A program made the position numbers and the translations under genes. Shown piece by piece: positions 8,201 to 16,098 of a stretch of DNA of 64,000 bases. A model generated the notes under the pieces. It made no database searches and was not told the DNA's origin. It was given only the letters and a program-made list of their open reading frames with translations. The number at the start of each line of letters is the position of its first letter. Position 1 is the stretch's first letter. This stretch comes from PALSA-129 sp050014595. GTDB lineage: Bacteria > Acidobacteriota > Terriglobia > Bryobacterales > Bryobacteraceae. The DNA lies in the NCBI GenBank assembly GCA_050014595.1, contig JBEKDA010000003.1:62001-126000 (forward strand), given 5' to 3'.

Positions 8201-8599
8201 CTAACGTTTGGAGAACTGGAACCGCTTACGGGCGCCCTTCTGACCGTACTTCTTCCGCTCGTGCGAGCGCGGGTCGCGCGTCAGGAAGCCGAGCTTCTTG
8301 AGCCTGGACCGCAGTTCCGCATTGAACTCCACCAATGCCCGGGATATCCCCAGACGCGCTGCACCCGCCTGGCCGGCTACACCGCCGCCATCGGCCAGAA
8401 TCAGCAGATCGAACTTATCCATGGACTCGGTGGCCGCCAGCGGCTGCCGGACCACGGCGCGCGAACTTTCCGTCGGGAAATAATTCTCGAACGCGCGTCC
8501 ATTCACCTGAATCTCGCCCTTGCCGGGCCGCAAAATCACGCGGGCCACCGACCTCTTCCGCCGGCCCGTGCCCAAATATTGAACAATCGTCGCTGCCAC
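8201..8599 (-). CDS. rpsI: 30S ribosomal protein S9
   Basis: 132 residues, normal length. Family marks are QYLGTGRRKRSVARV at the N-terminus, the GGGVAGQAGAARLGISRAL core, and the basic C-terminus ERKKYGQKGARKRFQFSKR, whose last SKR contacts tRNA in the P site. It follows rplM by 13 bp, the near-universal bacterial pair. Confidence 0.98.
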   Translation of the reverse strand: MAATIVQYLGTGRRKRSVARVILRPGKGEIQVNGRAFENYFPTESSRAVVRQPLAATESMDKFDLLILADGGGVAGQAGAARLGISRALVEFNAELRSRLKKLGFLTRDPRSHERKKYGQKGARKRFQFSKR

Positions 8600-8612
8600 T
8601 AAACTTGTACCT

Positions 8613-9044
8613 CTATCTCACGGCCAACGCGGACGGTTTCTGCGCCGCGTGCGGGTGCTTGTCGCCCGCATAGACCTTCAGTTTTCGATACATCTGTTTG
8701 CCGAGCTTGGTCTTCGGCAGCATGCCGAAGATGGCGTCCTCAATCAGGCGGACCGGCTTTTCCTGCCGCACGCGCTTCAAGCTCTTCTCCACCAATCCGC
8801 CGGGATATCCGGTGAAATGGCGATACATCTTGTCTTCTTCTTTTCGCCCGCTGACTTTTACTTTATCGGCGTTGATCACGATCACGTGATCGCCCGTATC
8901 CAGAAACGGCGTATAGCTGGGCTTGGTCTTGCCCATCAGCAGCATGGCCGCTTTGCTGGCGATCTTGCCTAAAACCGCCTCTTGGGCGTCAATCACATGC
9001 CACTGTCGGATAATGCCGTCCTTGGAAGGGAACTCGGTACTCAT
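8613..9044 (-). CDS. rplM: 50S ribosomal protein L13
   Basis: 143 residues from the ATG at 9044, which has GGAG 8 nt upstream and gives the expected L13 length (about 142). Signatures are RQWHVIDAQEAVLGKIAS, DHVIVINADKVKVSG, KMYRHFTGYPGG and AIFGMLPKTKLGKQM. It is an early 23S rRNA-binding assembly protein. It is the first gene of the translation operon running leftward. Confidence 0.97.
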   Translation of the reverse strand: MSTEFPSKDGIIRQWHVIDAQEAVLGKIASKAAMLLMGKTKPSYTPFLDTGDHVIVINADKVKVSGRKEEDKMYRHFTGYPGGLVEKSLKRVRQEKPVRLIEDAIFGMLPKTKLGKQMYRKLKVYAGDKHPHAAQKPSALAVR

Positions 9045-9179
9045 TGACACACGTCTCCACCTGATTCTCGAACTGCAAAATACTAAGCTTACAGAGATTA
9101 GGGGTTCATTGTCAAATCGGGTCACGGGGCACAGCCTGACGGCCTCGTCGATGACCTCCTGGCGGTCCATCGTCTTGCC

Positions 9180-10208
9180 TTACCCCTGCGGGCGGTTCTT
9201 CGCCTGCTCCATGGCGATCTGGTTGATGTGCGACAGAGCTTTCGCTCCGCTGGCGCCTTCGATCGCTTTCACCGCGATGTCTTGCACTTGTTGCTTGGCA
9301 TCCGCGAGTTGCTTTTCCAGTGCGGCGATCTGCGCCTGTTGCCGGGCCACCGACTCTTCCAGCGACTTGACCTGCATAACCGCCAGGCGCTTCTCGGTTT
9401 CGGCGTCCTTCTTCAGCACCAGGATCTGTTGCTCGAACCCGGCTTCAGTCTCCTTGCGGGAGTGCTCGGCCGCGGTCTGCGCTTCTTTCTGCAACCGGGC
9501 TGGAAATCCTTCCGCCTCCTTCTGCAGCCGGGCGAAATCCTCTTCGCGCTCTTTGAGGGCGGTTTCGCGCTGCTTCCAGCCTTTCTCCAGCGCTTCCTGC
9601 TTCTCCTGGTTTTTCTTCTCGGTCAGTCGCACCTCTTCTTCGTACTTGTCCTGCGCTTTTTTCCGTTCCAGAGTTTTCTTGTATTCGTAGTCTTCGATCT
9701 CGCGCTGGCGCTGCTTTTTGAGGCCCTCTTCCACCTCCTTGCGCTCGCGTTCGGTTTTTTCCGATTCTTCCTCCCAGGCCGTGCGTTGGGTGGCGATCTC
9801 GGCCTCGAGTTGCTGCTTCTCGCGGGCGTAGTCCTGCACCATCTGGTCGAGAGCCGTCGCCGCCACGTCGATCTTGTGGAGGCGTTCCAGTTCCTTCCGT
9901 TCGAGCGTCACGGTCTCGCGCACCGCCGCCAGCAACTGCACCTCTTCGGTGAGTTTGCCGGCCACATCGGATAGCGCCCGGGAAACCTCCAGCCCCAACG
10001 TGGAAATTCTCTGTACGACGCCTTCCACGGTGGCTCCATCGGCCGCGTGCCGGATTTCGCTTTCGCGCAATCGAGCGGCCTCGAGGCCCTTGGCGTCCGG
10101 CGACTCACGCGCTTGTTCCACCTGTTCCTGGACTTCCGCAAACTCCTGCTGCACTTCCGCTTTGCTTCGCCTGGCGCGTACCGGCGCCTTCACCGTTTTA
10201 GCTGGCAT
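9180..10208 (-). CDS. Coiled-coil protein of unknown function
   Basis: 342 residues. After a basic N-terminus (MPAKTVKAPVRARRSK) the protein is almost entirely charged heptad-like sequence rich in Glu, Lys, Gln and Arg (about residues 90-300), the pattern of a long coiled coil. A more ordered C-terminal part (AIEGASGAKALSHINQIAMEQAK) follows. There is no signal peptide or membrane segment. I recognise no family; similarity to other coiled coils would be compositional. It is separated from rplM by 135 bp and divergent from the methyltransferase gene. A structural or nucleoid role is possible but unsupported. Confidence 0.75.
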   Translation of the reverse strand: MPAKTVKAPVRARRSKAEVQQEFAEVQEQVEQARESPDAKGLEAARLRESEIRHAADGATVEGVVQRISTLGLEVSRALSDVAGKLTEEVQLLAAVRETVTLERKELERLHKIDVAATALDQMVQDYAREKQQLEAEIATQRTAWEEESEKTERERKEVEEGLKKQRQREIEDYEYKKTLERKKAQDKYEEEVRLTEKKNQEKQEALEKGWKQRETALKEREEDFARLQKEAEGFPARLQKEAQTAAEHSRKETEAGFEQQILVLKKDAETEKRLAVMQVKSLEESVARQQAQIAALEKQLADAKQQVQDIAVKAIEGASGAKALSHINQIAMEQAKNRPQG

Positions 10209-10326
10209 GATAATTCCTTTCCGTAACGGCAGATTAGCAGATTTAGCGCGATGTGGCGCATCCTCCGTGGCGCCCGCGTTACGCTACGATCGAAACATCT
10301 CGACCAACTGGAAAGACAACCTCCGG

Positions 10327-11022
10327 GTGGTGATGGTTTCGACGCGCAACCCGCTCAACATCGGCGCCGCGGCGCGTGCCATGGCCAACTTCGGCTTCTC
10401 GCGTCTGCGCGTGGTCAGCCCTTACGACCTGGCTTTCCGCGAAGCGCGCTCGGCCGTCGGAGCCGCCCCGCTGCTCAAGAATGCCGAAGATTATGCGGCT
10501 CTGGCGGAATCCATCGCCGATTGCCACCTTGTGGTGGGCACCACCTCCATTGGCCATCGCGGGTTGCAGCACCCCATGCGACGCCTGGAATACGGCGCGC
10601 GCCTGATCAAACGCGCGCTGGCGGAAGCGCCCGTGGCCCTTCTGTTCGGCTCCGAGAAGTTCGGACTCTCCAACCAGGACCTCAGCCACTGCCACTGGCT
10701 GATGCGCATTCCGACTGTCGATGCCGATCTTTCCATGAACCTGGGCCAGGCCGTCGCGCTCTGTCTCTACGAGCTGGCGCGCGACCCCAAGGCGGCGAAG
10801 GCGCGGCCGGCGAAGATTGCGGCGGCAACGGCGGCGGAGACTGAACAGATCACGGCCATGCTGATCGAAGTGCTGGAGCGCAGTGGTTACGTCAACCCGG
10901 TGACCGCCGGTTCCACCGAAGAGAAAGTCCGGCGCCTGGTGCGCCGGCTGGGTATCGCCGCGCGTGATGCCCCGGTGCTGCTGGGGATGTTGCGGCAGAT
11001 TCTGTGGAAGGTGAACGGCTGA
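10327..11022 (+). CDS. trmJ: TrmJ-like tRNA/rRNA 2'-O-methyltransferase (SpoU/TrmH family)
   Basis: The three knot motifs of the SPOUT family are present: STRNPLNIGAAARAMANFGF at the N-terminus, LLFGSEKFGLSNQDL in the middle and DLSMNLGQAVALCLYEL toward the end. The C-terminal tail (KVRRLVRRLGIAARDAPVLLGMLRQI) matches the TrmJ subgroup that methylates position 32 of tRNAs, though target choice is inferred. The start is uncertain: GTG at 10327 gives 231 residues, has a weak GGAAAG 11 nt upstream and lies about 35 nt after a TACGAT box; a GTG at 10267 would add 20 residues. The gene is divergent from the coiled-coil gene. Confidence 0.85.
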   Translation: MVMVSTRNPLNIGAAARAMANFGFSRLRVVSPYDLAFREARSAVGAAPLLKNAEDYAALAESIADCHLVVGTTSIGHRGLQHPMRRLEYGARLIKRALAEAPVALLFGSEKFGLSNQDLSHCHWLMRIPTVDADLSMNLGQAVALCLYELARDPKAAKARPAKIAAATAAETEQITAMLIEVLERSGYVNPVTAGSTEEKVRRLVRRLGIAARDAPVLLGMLRQILWKVNG

Positions 11023-11150
11023 GGGCTATTCGTGAAATACTTCTTCCCGCGTCACTGCTTGCCCCTGGCAGGTCACTGTGACTTGGTTTCCGTCCACCTG
11101 ACAGGGAATCGAAAGCGGTCGCCGTGGCGCCAGGGGGTAGGCTGACTTAA

Positions 11151-12503
11151 CTAAATCCCGCCGCCCCGCCCGCGCCCGCTCCGGCCCGGTTTGGTATCGG
11201 TCCCCGCGCCCGCGAAAGTCAGAGTGACGTCGGCCGTGTGGTCCTGCTCATTGATTTTTGATTCGGCCTTGGTCTTGCCGAGATTGTCGAAAAGGCCTTC
11301 TTCGCGCACGCGAGCCAGGAACAGATCCGGGTAATCCGGATTGAACGGCTTGCCCGGCTTCATGGTCCAGATGCGGTTGATCTCCGCTTCCGAATCCAGA
11401 TCCAACCCCACGATGGTCAGCTTGCGCATGGAAAACTGCGGCCCCGCCTCGACCAGCACCGTCACGTTGACCGTATGCTTATCCTCATCCACCTGGCGCG
11501 AGATGGTGACCTCGGCCTGCATATAGCCGGCATGCCGCAGCGCCTTGCGGATGCGCTCGAGGCCTTCGTTCACGCGGTCGAAGTTGGCCAGATCGCCGGT
11601 CTTGAAATCTCCGGCCTTCAGCAGTTCCTCGGGCTTGAGTGGCGTCGGGGGCTCGACCGTGACCTTGCCCAGGTTGTAGGTCTCCCCTTCATCCACTGAA
11701 ACTGTCACGTTGACGCCCTGCACGTCTTTGGCCGGCTCGGTTTTGATTTTGGGGAAGGCCACGCGCACCCGGCCGCGCGCTTCATATACCGGCCGCACCG
11801 CCGTGTTGAGCAACTCGCGGAAGCGGTCTTCGGTATAGGGCGTGCCCACCGCTACGCTCATGATGGCTTCCTTCAGAGCTTCCTGTGGGATCACCCGGTT
11901 TCCTTCGAACGATACCAGCGCCACCGCCGGCAGCGCCCGAGCCGGATAGAAAACGATGGCGAACTCGCCGGGCCGGTCCGGCATCACCGTGCCCACGATC
12001 TTCTCCTCGATGCCCTTGGCCGCCAGGTATTCCTCCACCCACTTTGTGTAGCGCTGGAAGACTGGCTGCGTGGCCGGCAGGATGCCCTTCGCAAACAACG
12101 GGTCTTTGGCTTTCAGCGCGGCCACCAGGTCCTTTTCCGAAACGTGCAGTTCCTCGAACCGCACCGGGTATACCTGTTCGATTTCGGTTACTTGAAAGGT
12201 GGCTTCGTAACCCCCTTTGGCGCCCGCCACGAATTTGTAGCTGACGGTCTCGAAGGCTCCCGAGGCCGTCAGGCGGTCGCGCGCGGCTTCAAATTCCTGG
12301 CGGCCCGCCACCTGGCCAATTCTCACGCCGGCGATGGCCAGCACCTGCTCGCGGGTAAAATTGTGAGTCCCTTCCACCGCAAGGCTCGAAATAGGCCACT
12401 TCGCCGGCGCCGCGGCGGGTGTGGACTTCTTCTGGGCCGGTGGACGGGTCTGACCGAATCCCGGCCCCGCCGCCAGCATCAGAATAAGGAGCAACCACTT
12501 CAT
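11151..12503 (-). CDS. Secreted POTRA-repeat protein without a beta-barrel
   Basis: 450 residues. A signal peptide (MKWLLLILMLAAGPGFGQ) is followed by a Pro/Ala linker and then several POTRA-like repeats typical of BamA (for example ISSLAVEGTHNFTREQVLAIAG near 45, LVSFEGNRVIPQEALKEAI near 200, NLGKVTVEPPTPLKPEELLKAGD near 285, and RKLTIVGLDLDSEAEINRIW near 375). It ends in a Gly/Arg-rich tail, exactly where BamA would continue into the 16-strand barrel. No barrel-coding sequence lies downstream, so this is a soluble periplasmic POTRA protein rather than BamA itself. It may be a chaperone or an accessory to an outer-membrane machine. The minus strand beyond its stop holds only 128 bp before the methyltransferase end. 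Confidence 0.8.
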   Translation of the reverse strand: MKWLLLILMLAAGPGFGQTRPPAQKKSTPAAAPAKWPISSLAVEGTHNFTREQVLAIAGVRIGQVAGRQEFEAARDRLTASGAFETVSYKFVAGAKGGYEATFQVTEIEQVYPVRFEELHVSEKDLVAALKAKDPLFAKGILPATQPVFQRYTKWVEEYLAAKGIEEKIVGTVMPDRPGEFAIVFYPARALPAVALVSFEGNRVIPQEALKEAIMSVAVGTPYTEDRFRELLNTAVRPVYEARGRVRVAFPKIKTEPAKDVQGVNVTVSVDEGETYNLGKVTVEPPTPLKPEELLKAGDFKTGDLANFDRVNEGLERIRKALRHAGYMQAEVTISRQVDEDKHTVNVTVLVEAGPQFSMRKLTIVGLDLDSEAEINRIWTMKPGKPFNPDYPDLFLARVREEGLFDNLGKTKAESKINEQDHTADVTLTFAGAGTDTKPGRSGRGRGGGI

Positions 12504-12549
12504 ATCCTTATGGTAGACGCACCGGCATTGCCTCCGGTGACATGGGAGA

Positions 12550-13953
12550 ATGATAAAAGTGCCTTACGACCTTGTTGTGATCGGAAGTGGTCCCGGCGGC
12601 TACTCCGCAGCCATCCGCGCCGGCCAGTACGGATTGAAAACCGCTCTCGTCGAGAAGCAGCCCAGACTCGGCGGCACCTGCCTGTTGGTGGGATGCATCC
12701 CCACCAAGTCGCTGCTCCAGACGGCCGACGTCTGGCAGCGTTTCGTGCACGCGGACCAGGAAGGAATCGTCTGCGAGAATCCACGCCTGGACTATCCCAA
12801 GGTGAAGGACCGCAAGGATGGCATCGTCGCCAAGCATTCCAAGGGTGTCGAGATGCTGCTCAAGCGCGCCAAGGTCGAACGCTTCTCGGGCTATGCCACG
12901 CTTCAGGGCGGCGGCAAAGTGGAAGTAAAATCCGACGCCGGCGTGCAGACGCTGGAAGCGAAGAACATCATCATCGCCACCGGCTCGGAAGCCCGCATGC
13001 TTCCGGGCCTGGAAGCCGACCCCGAACGAATCCTCACCAACGTCGAGATCCTCAACCTCACGGCCGTTCCGAAAAGCCTCATCATCATCGGTGCCGGCGC
13101 GGTGGGCGTGGAGTTCGCTTCCATCTTCCACCGCTTTGGCACGGAGGTGACGGTGGTCGAGATGCTGCCGCGCGTCGTGCCGCTGGAAGACGAAGACATC
13201 TCCAAGGAACTCGAGCGCAACTTCCGCAAGCAGAAAATTCGCGTCGAGGCCGGTGCGCGCGCCGAGAACATCCGCAAGACCGGCCAGGGCGTGGCGCTCA
13301 AGCTGGTCACCAAGGACGGCCAGGAGGAAGAGCTCCAGGCCGAGAAGTTGCTGGTCGCGGTGGGCCGCAAGCCCAATACCGAAAAGATCGGCCTGGAAAA
13401 CACCCGCGTCAAGCTCGACCGCGGATTCATCCAGGTGGACTCGCACCAGCAGACCGCCGAGCCCGGCGTCTACGCCATCGGCGACGTGGTGGCCGGCACG
13501 CCGCAACTGGCGCACGTGGCCACGCGCCAAGGCATGATCGCGGTGGCTCATATGGCCGGCAAGGCGGCCGTCCCCATCAACAAGAATCGCATCCCCGGCT
13601 GCACCTACACCGAGCCCGGCATCGGCAGCGTGGGCCTCACCGAGGCGCAGGCTCGCGCGCACGGGTGCCAGGTGAAGATCGGGCGGTTCCCGTTCGCCGG
13701 CGACAGCCGCGCCACCATCCTGGGACACCACGAGGGCTTCATCAAGGTAGTGGCCGACCAAAAGTACGGCGAGATCCTGGGCGTCCACATCATCGGGCCG
13801 GAGGCATTCGAGCTGATCGGCGAAGCCGTCGCCGCCATGGAAGCCGAAGCCACCGTCGAGGTGATGATGCAAACCATCCACGCGCATCCCACGCTCTACG
13901 AAGCCATGGGCGAGGCTTTCAACGCGGTATACGGTCTTTCGATCAATGCGTAA
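12550..13953 (+). CDS. lpdA: Dihydrolipoyl dehydrogenase (E3)
   Basis: 467 residues, standard length. FAD-binding GSGPGGYSAAIRAGQYG at the N-terminus is followed by the redox disulfide GGTCLLVGCIPTK, the NAD site IIGAGAVGVEFASIFHRFG near 180, and the dimer/catalytic HAHPTLYEAMGEA with the His-Glu pair near 445. It reoxidises dihydrolipoyl groups of 2-oxoacid dehydrogenases and/or the glycine cleavage system, using NAD. It overlaps lipB by 8 bp and is followed by an E2 gene, so the three form a lipoate-centred operon. GGGAG stands immediately before the ATG; a GTG three codons in (12559) would be better spaced. Confidence 0.96.
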   Translation: MIKVPYDLVVIGSGPGGYSAAIRAGQYGLKTALVEKQPRLGGTCLLVGCIPTKSLLQTADVWQRFVHADQEGIVCENPRLDYPKVKDRKDGIVAKHSKGVEMLLKRAKVERFSGYATLQGGGKVEVKSDAGVQTLEAKNIIIATGSEARMLPGLEADPERILTNVEILNLTAVPKSLIIIGAGAVGVEFASIFHRFGTEVTVVEMLPRVVPLEDEDISKELERNFRKQKIRVEAGARAENIRKTGQGVALKLVTKDGQEEELQAEKLLVAVGRKPNTEKIGLENTRVKLDRGFIQVDSHQQTAEPGVYAIGDVVAGTPQLAHVATRQGMIAVAHMAGKAAVPINKNRIPGCTYTEPGIGSVGLTEAQARAHGCQVKIGRFPFAGDSRATILGHHEGFIKVVADQKYGEILGVHIIGPEAFELIGEAVAAMEAEATVEVMMQTIHAHPTLYEAMGEAFNAVYGLSINA

Positions 13954-14623
13954 GTGCCGCGTACGGGAACTCGGGCGCATCGATTACGGCCAGGCGCTGG
14001 AACTGCAGCAGCAGCTTGCCTCCCAGCGCAAACAGGGCACTGTGGGAGACCACCTGCTGCTGCTGGAACACCCGCACGTCATCACCCTGGGACGCAACGG
14101 CCATTTGGAGAATCTGCTGGCTTCGGACGAGATTCTGGGCCGCGCGGGGATCTCCTTTTATCCCACCGACCGCGGCGGCGACGTGACGTATCACGGGCCG
14201 GGCCAACTGGTGGGCTACCCGATTCTGGACCTCCGCGATTGGCAGCGCGACGTGGGCGCCTACGTGCGCGCCGTCGAGCAGTCGCTCATTGGCACGCTGG
14301 CGGAGTTCGGCATTGCGGCCGGCCGCATCCCCAAGCTCACCGGGGTCTGGGTGGGCGATCGCAAAATCGCCGCCATCGGCGTGCACCTCAGCCGATGGGT
14401 GACTTCCCACGGTTTCGCGCTGAACGTCCACACCGATTTGAGCTATTTTCAATACATTGTCCCCTGCGGCCTCACCAAGCCTGTGACTTCCATGGCGCAA
14501 CTGGGCGTGCGCGCCTCGCTGGCGGAAGTTTCGCAAGTCTTTGCCGCCCACTTCGGCCGCGTTTTTGAGTGTGAGATGCTGTTCGAGGCGCCCGTCCTGG
14601 CAGCCACGGAAAGAGAGAACTGA
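13946..14623 (+). CDS. lipB: Octanoyl-[acyl-carrier-protein]:protein N-octanoyltransferase
   Basis: 225 residues, normal length. LipB marks are LLLLEHPHVITLGRNG near 40, the substrate loop RGGDVTYHGPGQLVGYP near 75, KIAAIGVHLSRWVTSHGFALNV near 140 (catalytic Lys), and IVPCGL near 170 (catalytic Cys). It transfers octanoyl groups from ACP to the lipoyl domains of target proteins. The gene overlaps the end of lpdA by 8 bp and its stop codon overlaps the region of the E2 start, so translation is coupled. LipA is not in the window. Confidence 0.96.
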   Translation: MRKCRVRELGRIDYGQALELQQQLASQRKQGTVGDHLLLLEHPHVITLGRNGHLENLLASDEILGRAGISFYPTDRGGDVTYHGPGQLVGYPILDLRDWQRDVGAYVRAVEQSLIGTLAEFGIAAGRIPKLTGVWVGDRKIAAIGVHLSRWVTSHGFALNVHTDLSYFQYIVPCGLTKPVTSMAQLGVRASLAEVSQVFAAHFGRVFECEMLFEAPVLAATEREN

Positions 14624-14624
14624 A

Positions 14625-15950
14625 ATGACCGACGTAGTGATGCCCCAGATGGGCGAAAGCATTGTCGAAGGCACGCTGACCAAGTGGCTCAAGAAGGCCG
14701 GCGACCGTGTGGAGCGCGACGAGCCCTTGTTCGAGATTTCGACCGACAAGGTAGACACCGAAATTCCGTCGCCCGCCGCCGGCACGTTGGCCGAGGTGCT
14801 GGTGGAAGAGGGCCAGACGGTAGGCATCAACACCGTGGTGGCGCGCATTGCGGAAGAGGACGGAGCGGCCGCCGCCAAGCCCGCAGTTCCTGTTGAGAAA
14901 GCGCCCGCCGGGAAGGCCCCGCAACCGCCGGCCCCGGCGGCAGGCGCACCGGCCACGGCGCCTGCTCCGCCGCCAGTCGAGCCTGAAGTCGAGCCGGCGG
15001 CAGAGCCTGCCGCCGAACCCGCCGGCGAAGCGTCTGGTCCGCTTTCTCCGCTCGTGCGCAAGATGGCGCGCGAGAATAATATCGACCTCAGCCGCGTCAA
15101 AGGCACCGGCGCCGGCGGGCGCATCACCAAGCAGGATGTGGAAGCCTACCTCGCGCAGGGTGCGCCCGCTGCGCTCGCGCCCGCTGCGCCCGCTGCGGCT
15201 CCGCCCGCTACAACCAAGCCCGCCGCAGCGCCCCCGCCGCCGGCCTTCGCCCCCGGGGCCAAAACGAAAATCGAGCCGCTCAGCACCATGCGGATCAAGA
15301 TCGCCGCGCACATGCTGCTCTCCAAGCGCACCTCCGCGCACGTCACCACCATCCACCGCGTGGATATGTCCAAGGTGGCGAAGATGCGCGAACGATTCAA
15401 AGGCCAGTTCCAGGCGAACCACGGTTTCTCGCTCACCTACCTGCCGTTTATCACCGCCGCCGCCGCCGTCGCCTTGCGCCAGTTCCCGTTGCTCAATGCC
15501 TCGCTCGACGGCAACAACATCGTCTACCACAATGAAATCCACATCGGCATCGCTGTCGCTCTGGATAATGGCTTGATCGTGCCGGTGATCCGCGGCGCCG
15601 ACGAAAAGAACGTGCTGGGATTGCAGTGCGCCATCGTGGATCTGGCGACGCGCGCCCGCTCGCGCCAGCTCAAGCCGGACGAAGTGTTGGGCGGCACCTT
15701 CTCCATCACCAATTTCGGCAGCTTCGGCAGCCTGGTCGGCACGCCCATCATCAACCAGCCGCAGGTCGCCATCCTGGGCGTCGGCACCGTGGACAAGACT
15801 CCGGTGGTGATCGACGATGCCATCGCCATCCGCTCCATTTGCCACCTTTCCCTGAGTTTCGACCACCGCCTGGTCGACGGCGCGCTGGCCGACCAGTTCA
15901 TGACCAAAGTGAAACAGGTGCTGGAGGGCTGGGCGGAGGAAGTGCTGTAG
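14625..15950 (+). CDS. 2-oxoacid dehydrogenase E2 (dihydrolipoamide acyltransferase)
   Basis: 441 residues from the ATG at 14625. Domains: a lipoyl domain (about 1-78) with the lipoylated Lys in ISTDKVDTE, an Ala/Pro-rich linker, a peripheral subunit-binding domain (about 142-180; SPLVRKMARENNIDLSRVKG), a second Ala/Pro linker, and the catalytic acyltransferase domain from about 215, ending with FDHRLVDGALADQF that carries the active-site His. It is of SucB/BkdB type; the exact substrate (2-oxoglutarate or branched-chain oxoacid) cannot be assigned because no E1 gene is nearby. It follows lipB without a gap, so the operon makes the E2, lipoylates it and reoxidises it. Confidence 0.93.
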   Translation: MTDVVMPQMGESIVEGTLTKWLKKAGDRVERDEPLFEISTDKVDTEIPSPAAGTLAEVLVEEGQTVGINTVVARIAEEDGAAAAKPAVPVEKAPAGKAPQPPAPAAGAPATAPAPPPVEPEVEPAAEPAAEPAGEASGPLSPLVRKMARENNIDLSRVKGTGAGGRITKQDVEAYLAQGAPAALAPAAPAAAPPATTKPAAAPPPPAFAPGAKTKIEPLSTMRIKIAAHMLLSKRTSAHVTTIHRVDMSKVAKMRERFKGQFQANHGFSLTYLPFITAAAAVALRQFPLLNASLDGNNIVYHNEIHIGIAVALDNGLIVPVIRGADEKNVLGLQCAIVDLATRARSRQLKPDEVLGGTFSITNFGSFGSLVGTPIINQPQVAILGVGTVDKTPVVIDDAIAIRSICHLSLSFDHRLVDGALADQFMTKVKQVLEGWAEEVL

Positions 15951-15962
15951 GGGGCCGTGGGG

Positions 15963-16018
15963 CATTTTCAAGCTTCGTAAAGACCAACTGGTAGCACCGG
16001 CGGTCTTGCCGCCGGTGT
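15963..16018. repeat. Dispersed repeat, family A copy 1
   Basis: About 56 bp ending in a hairpin (CCGGCGG, short loop, CCGCCGG). The same unit occurs at 36122-36178 with only a few mismatches and in shorter form at 51132-51180 and 58828-58857. It lies between the E2 and amine oxidase genes. Confidence 0.8.
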
Positions 16019-16098
16019 CTTGTGCGCGCTTGACCATCCGCGCCCCACAAATCGTTGCCCGGTCGGTTCTCGGGCTCGCTCGGTTACACTGCGGTACC

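Noticed and set aside
12144..14186. A 680-codon plus-strand frame crossing POTRA, lpdA and lipB genes
   Set aside because: Out of frame with lpdA and lipB, and Arg/His/Pro-rich, typical of a frame shadow.
12550..14623. A TGA-recoding event elsewhere, such as in redox genes
   Set aside because: The thioredoxin-like and DsbD genes use Cys codons at their active sites; only the radical SAM gene has a suggestive TGA context.
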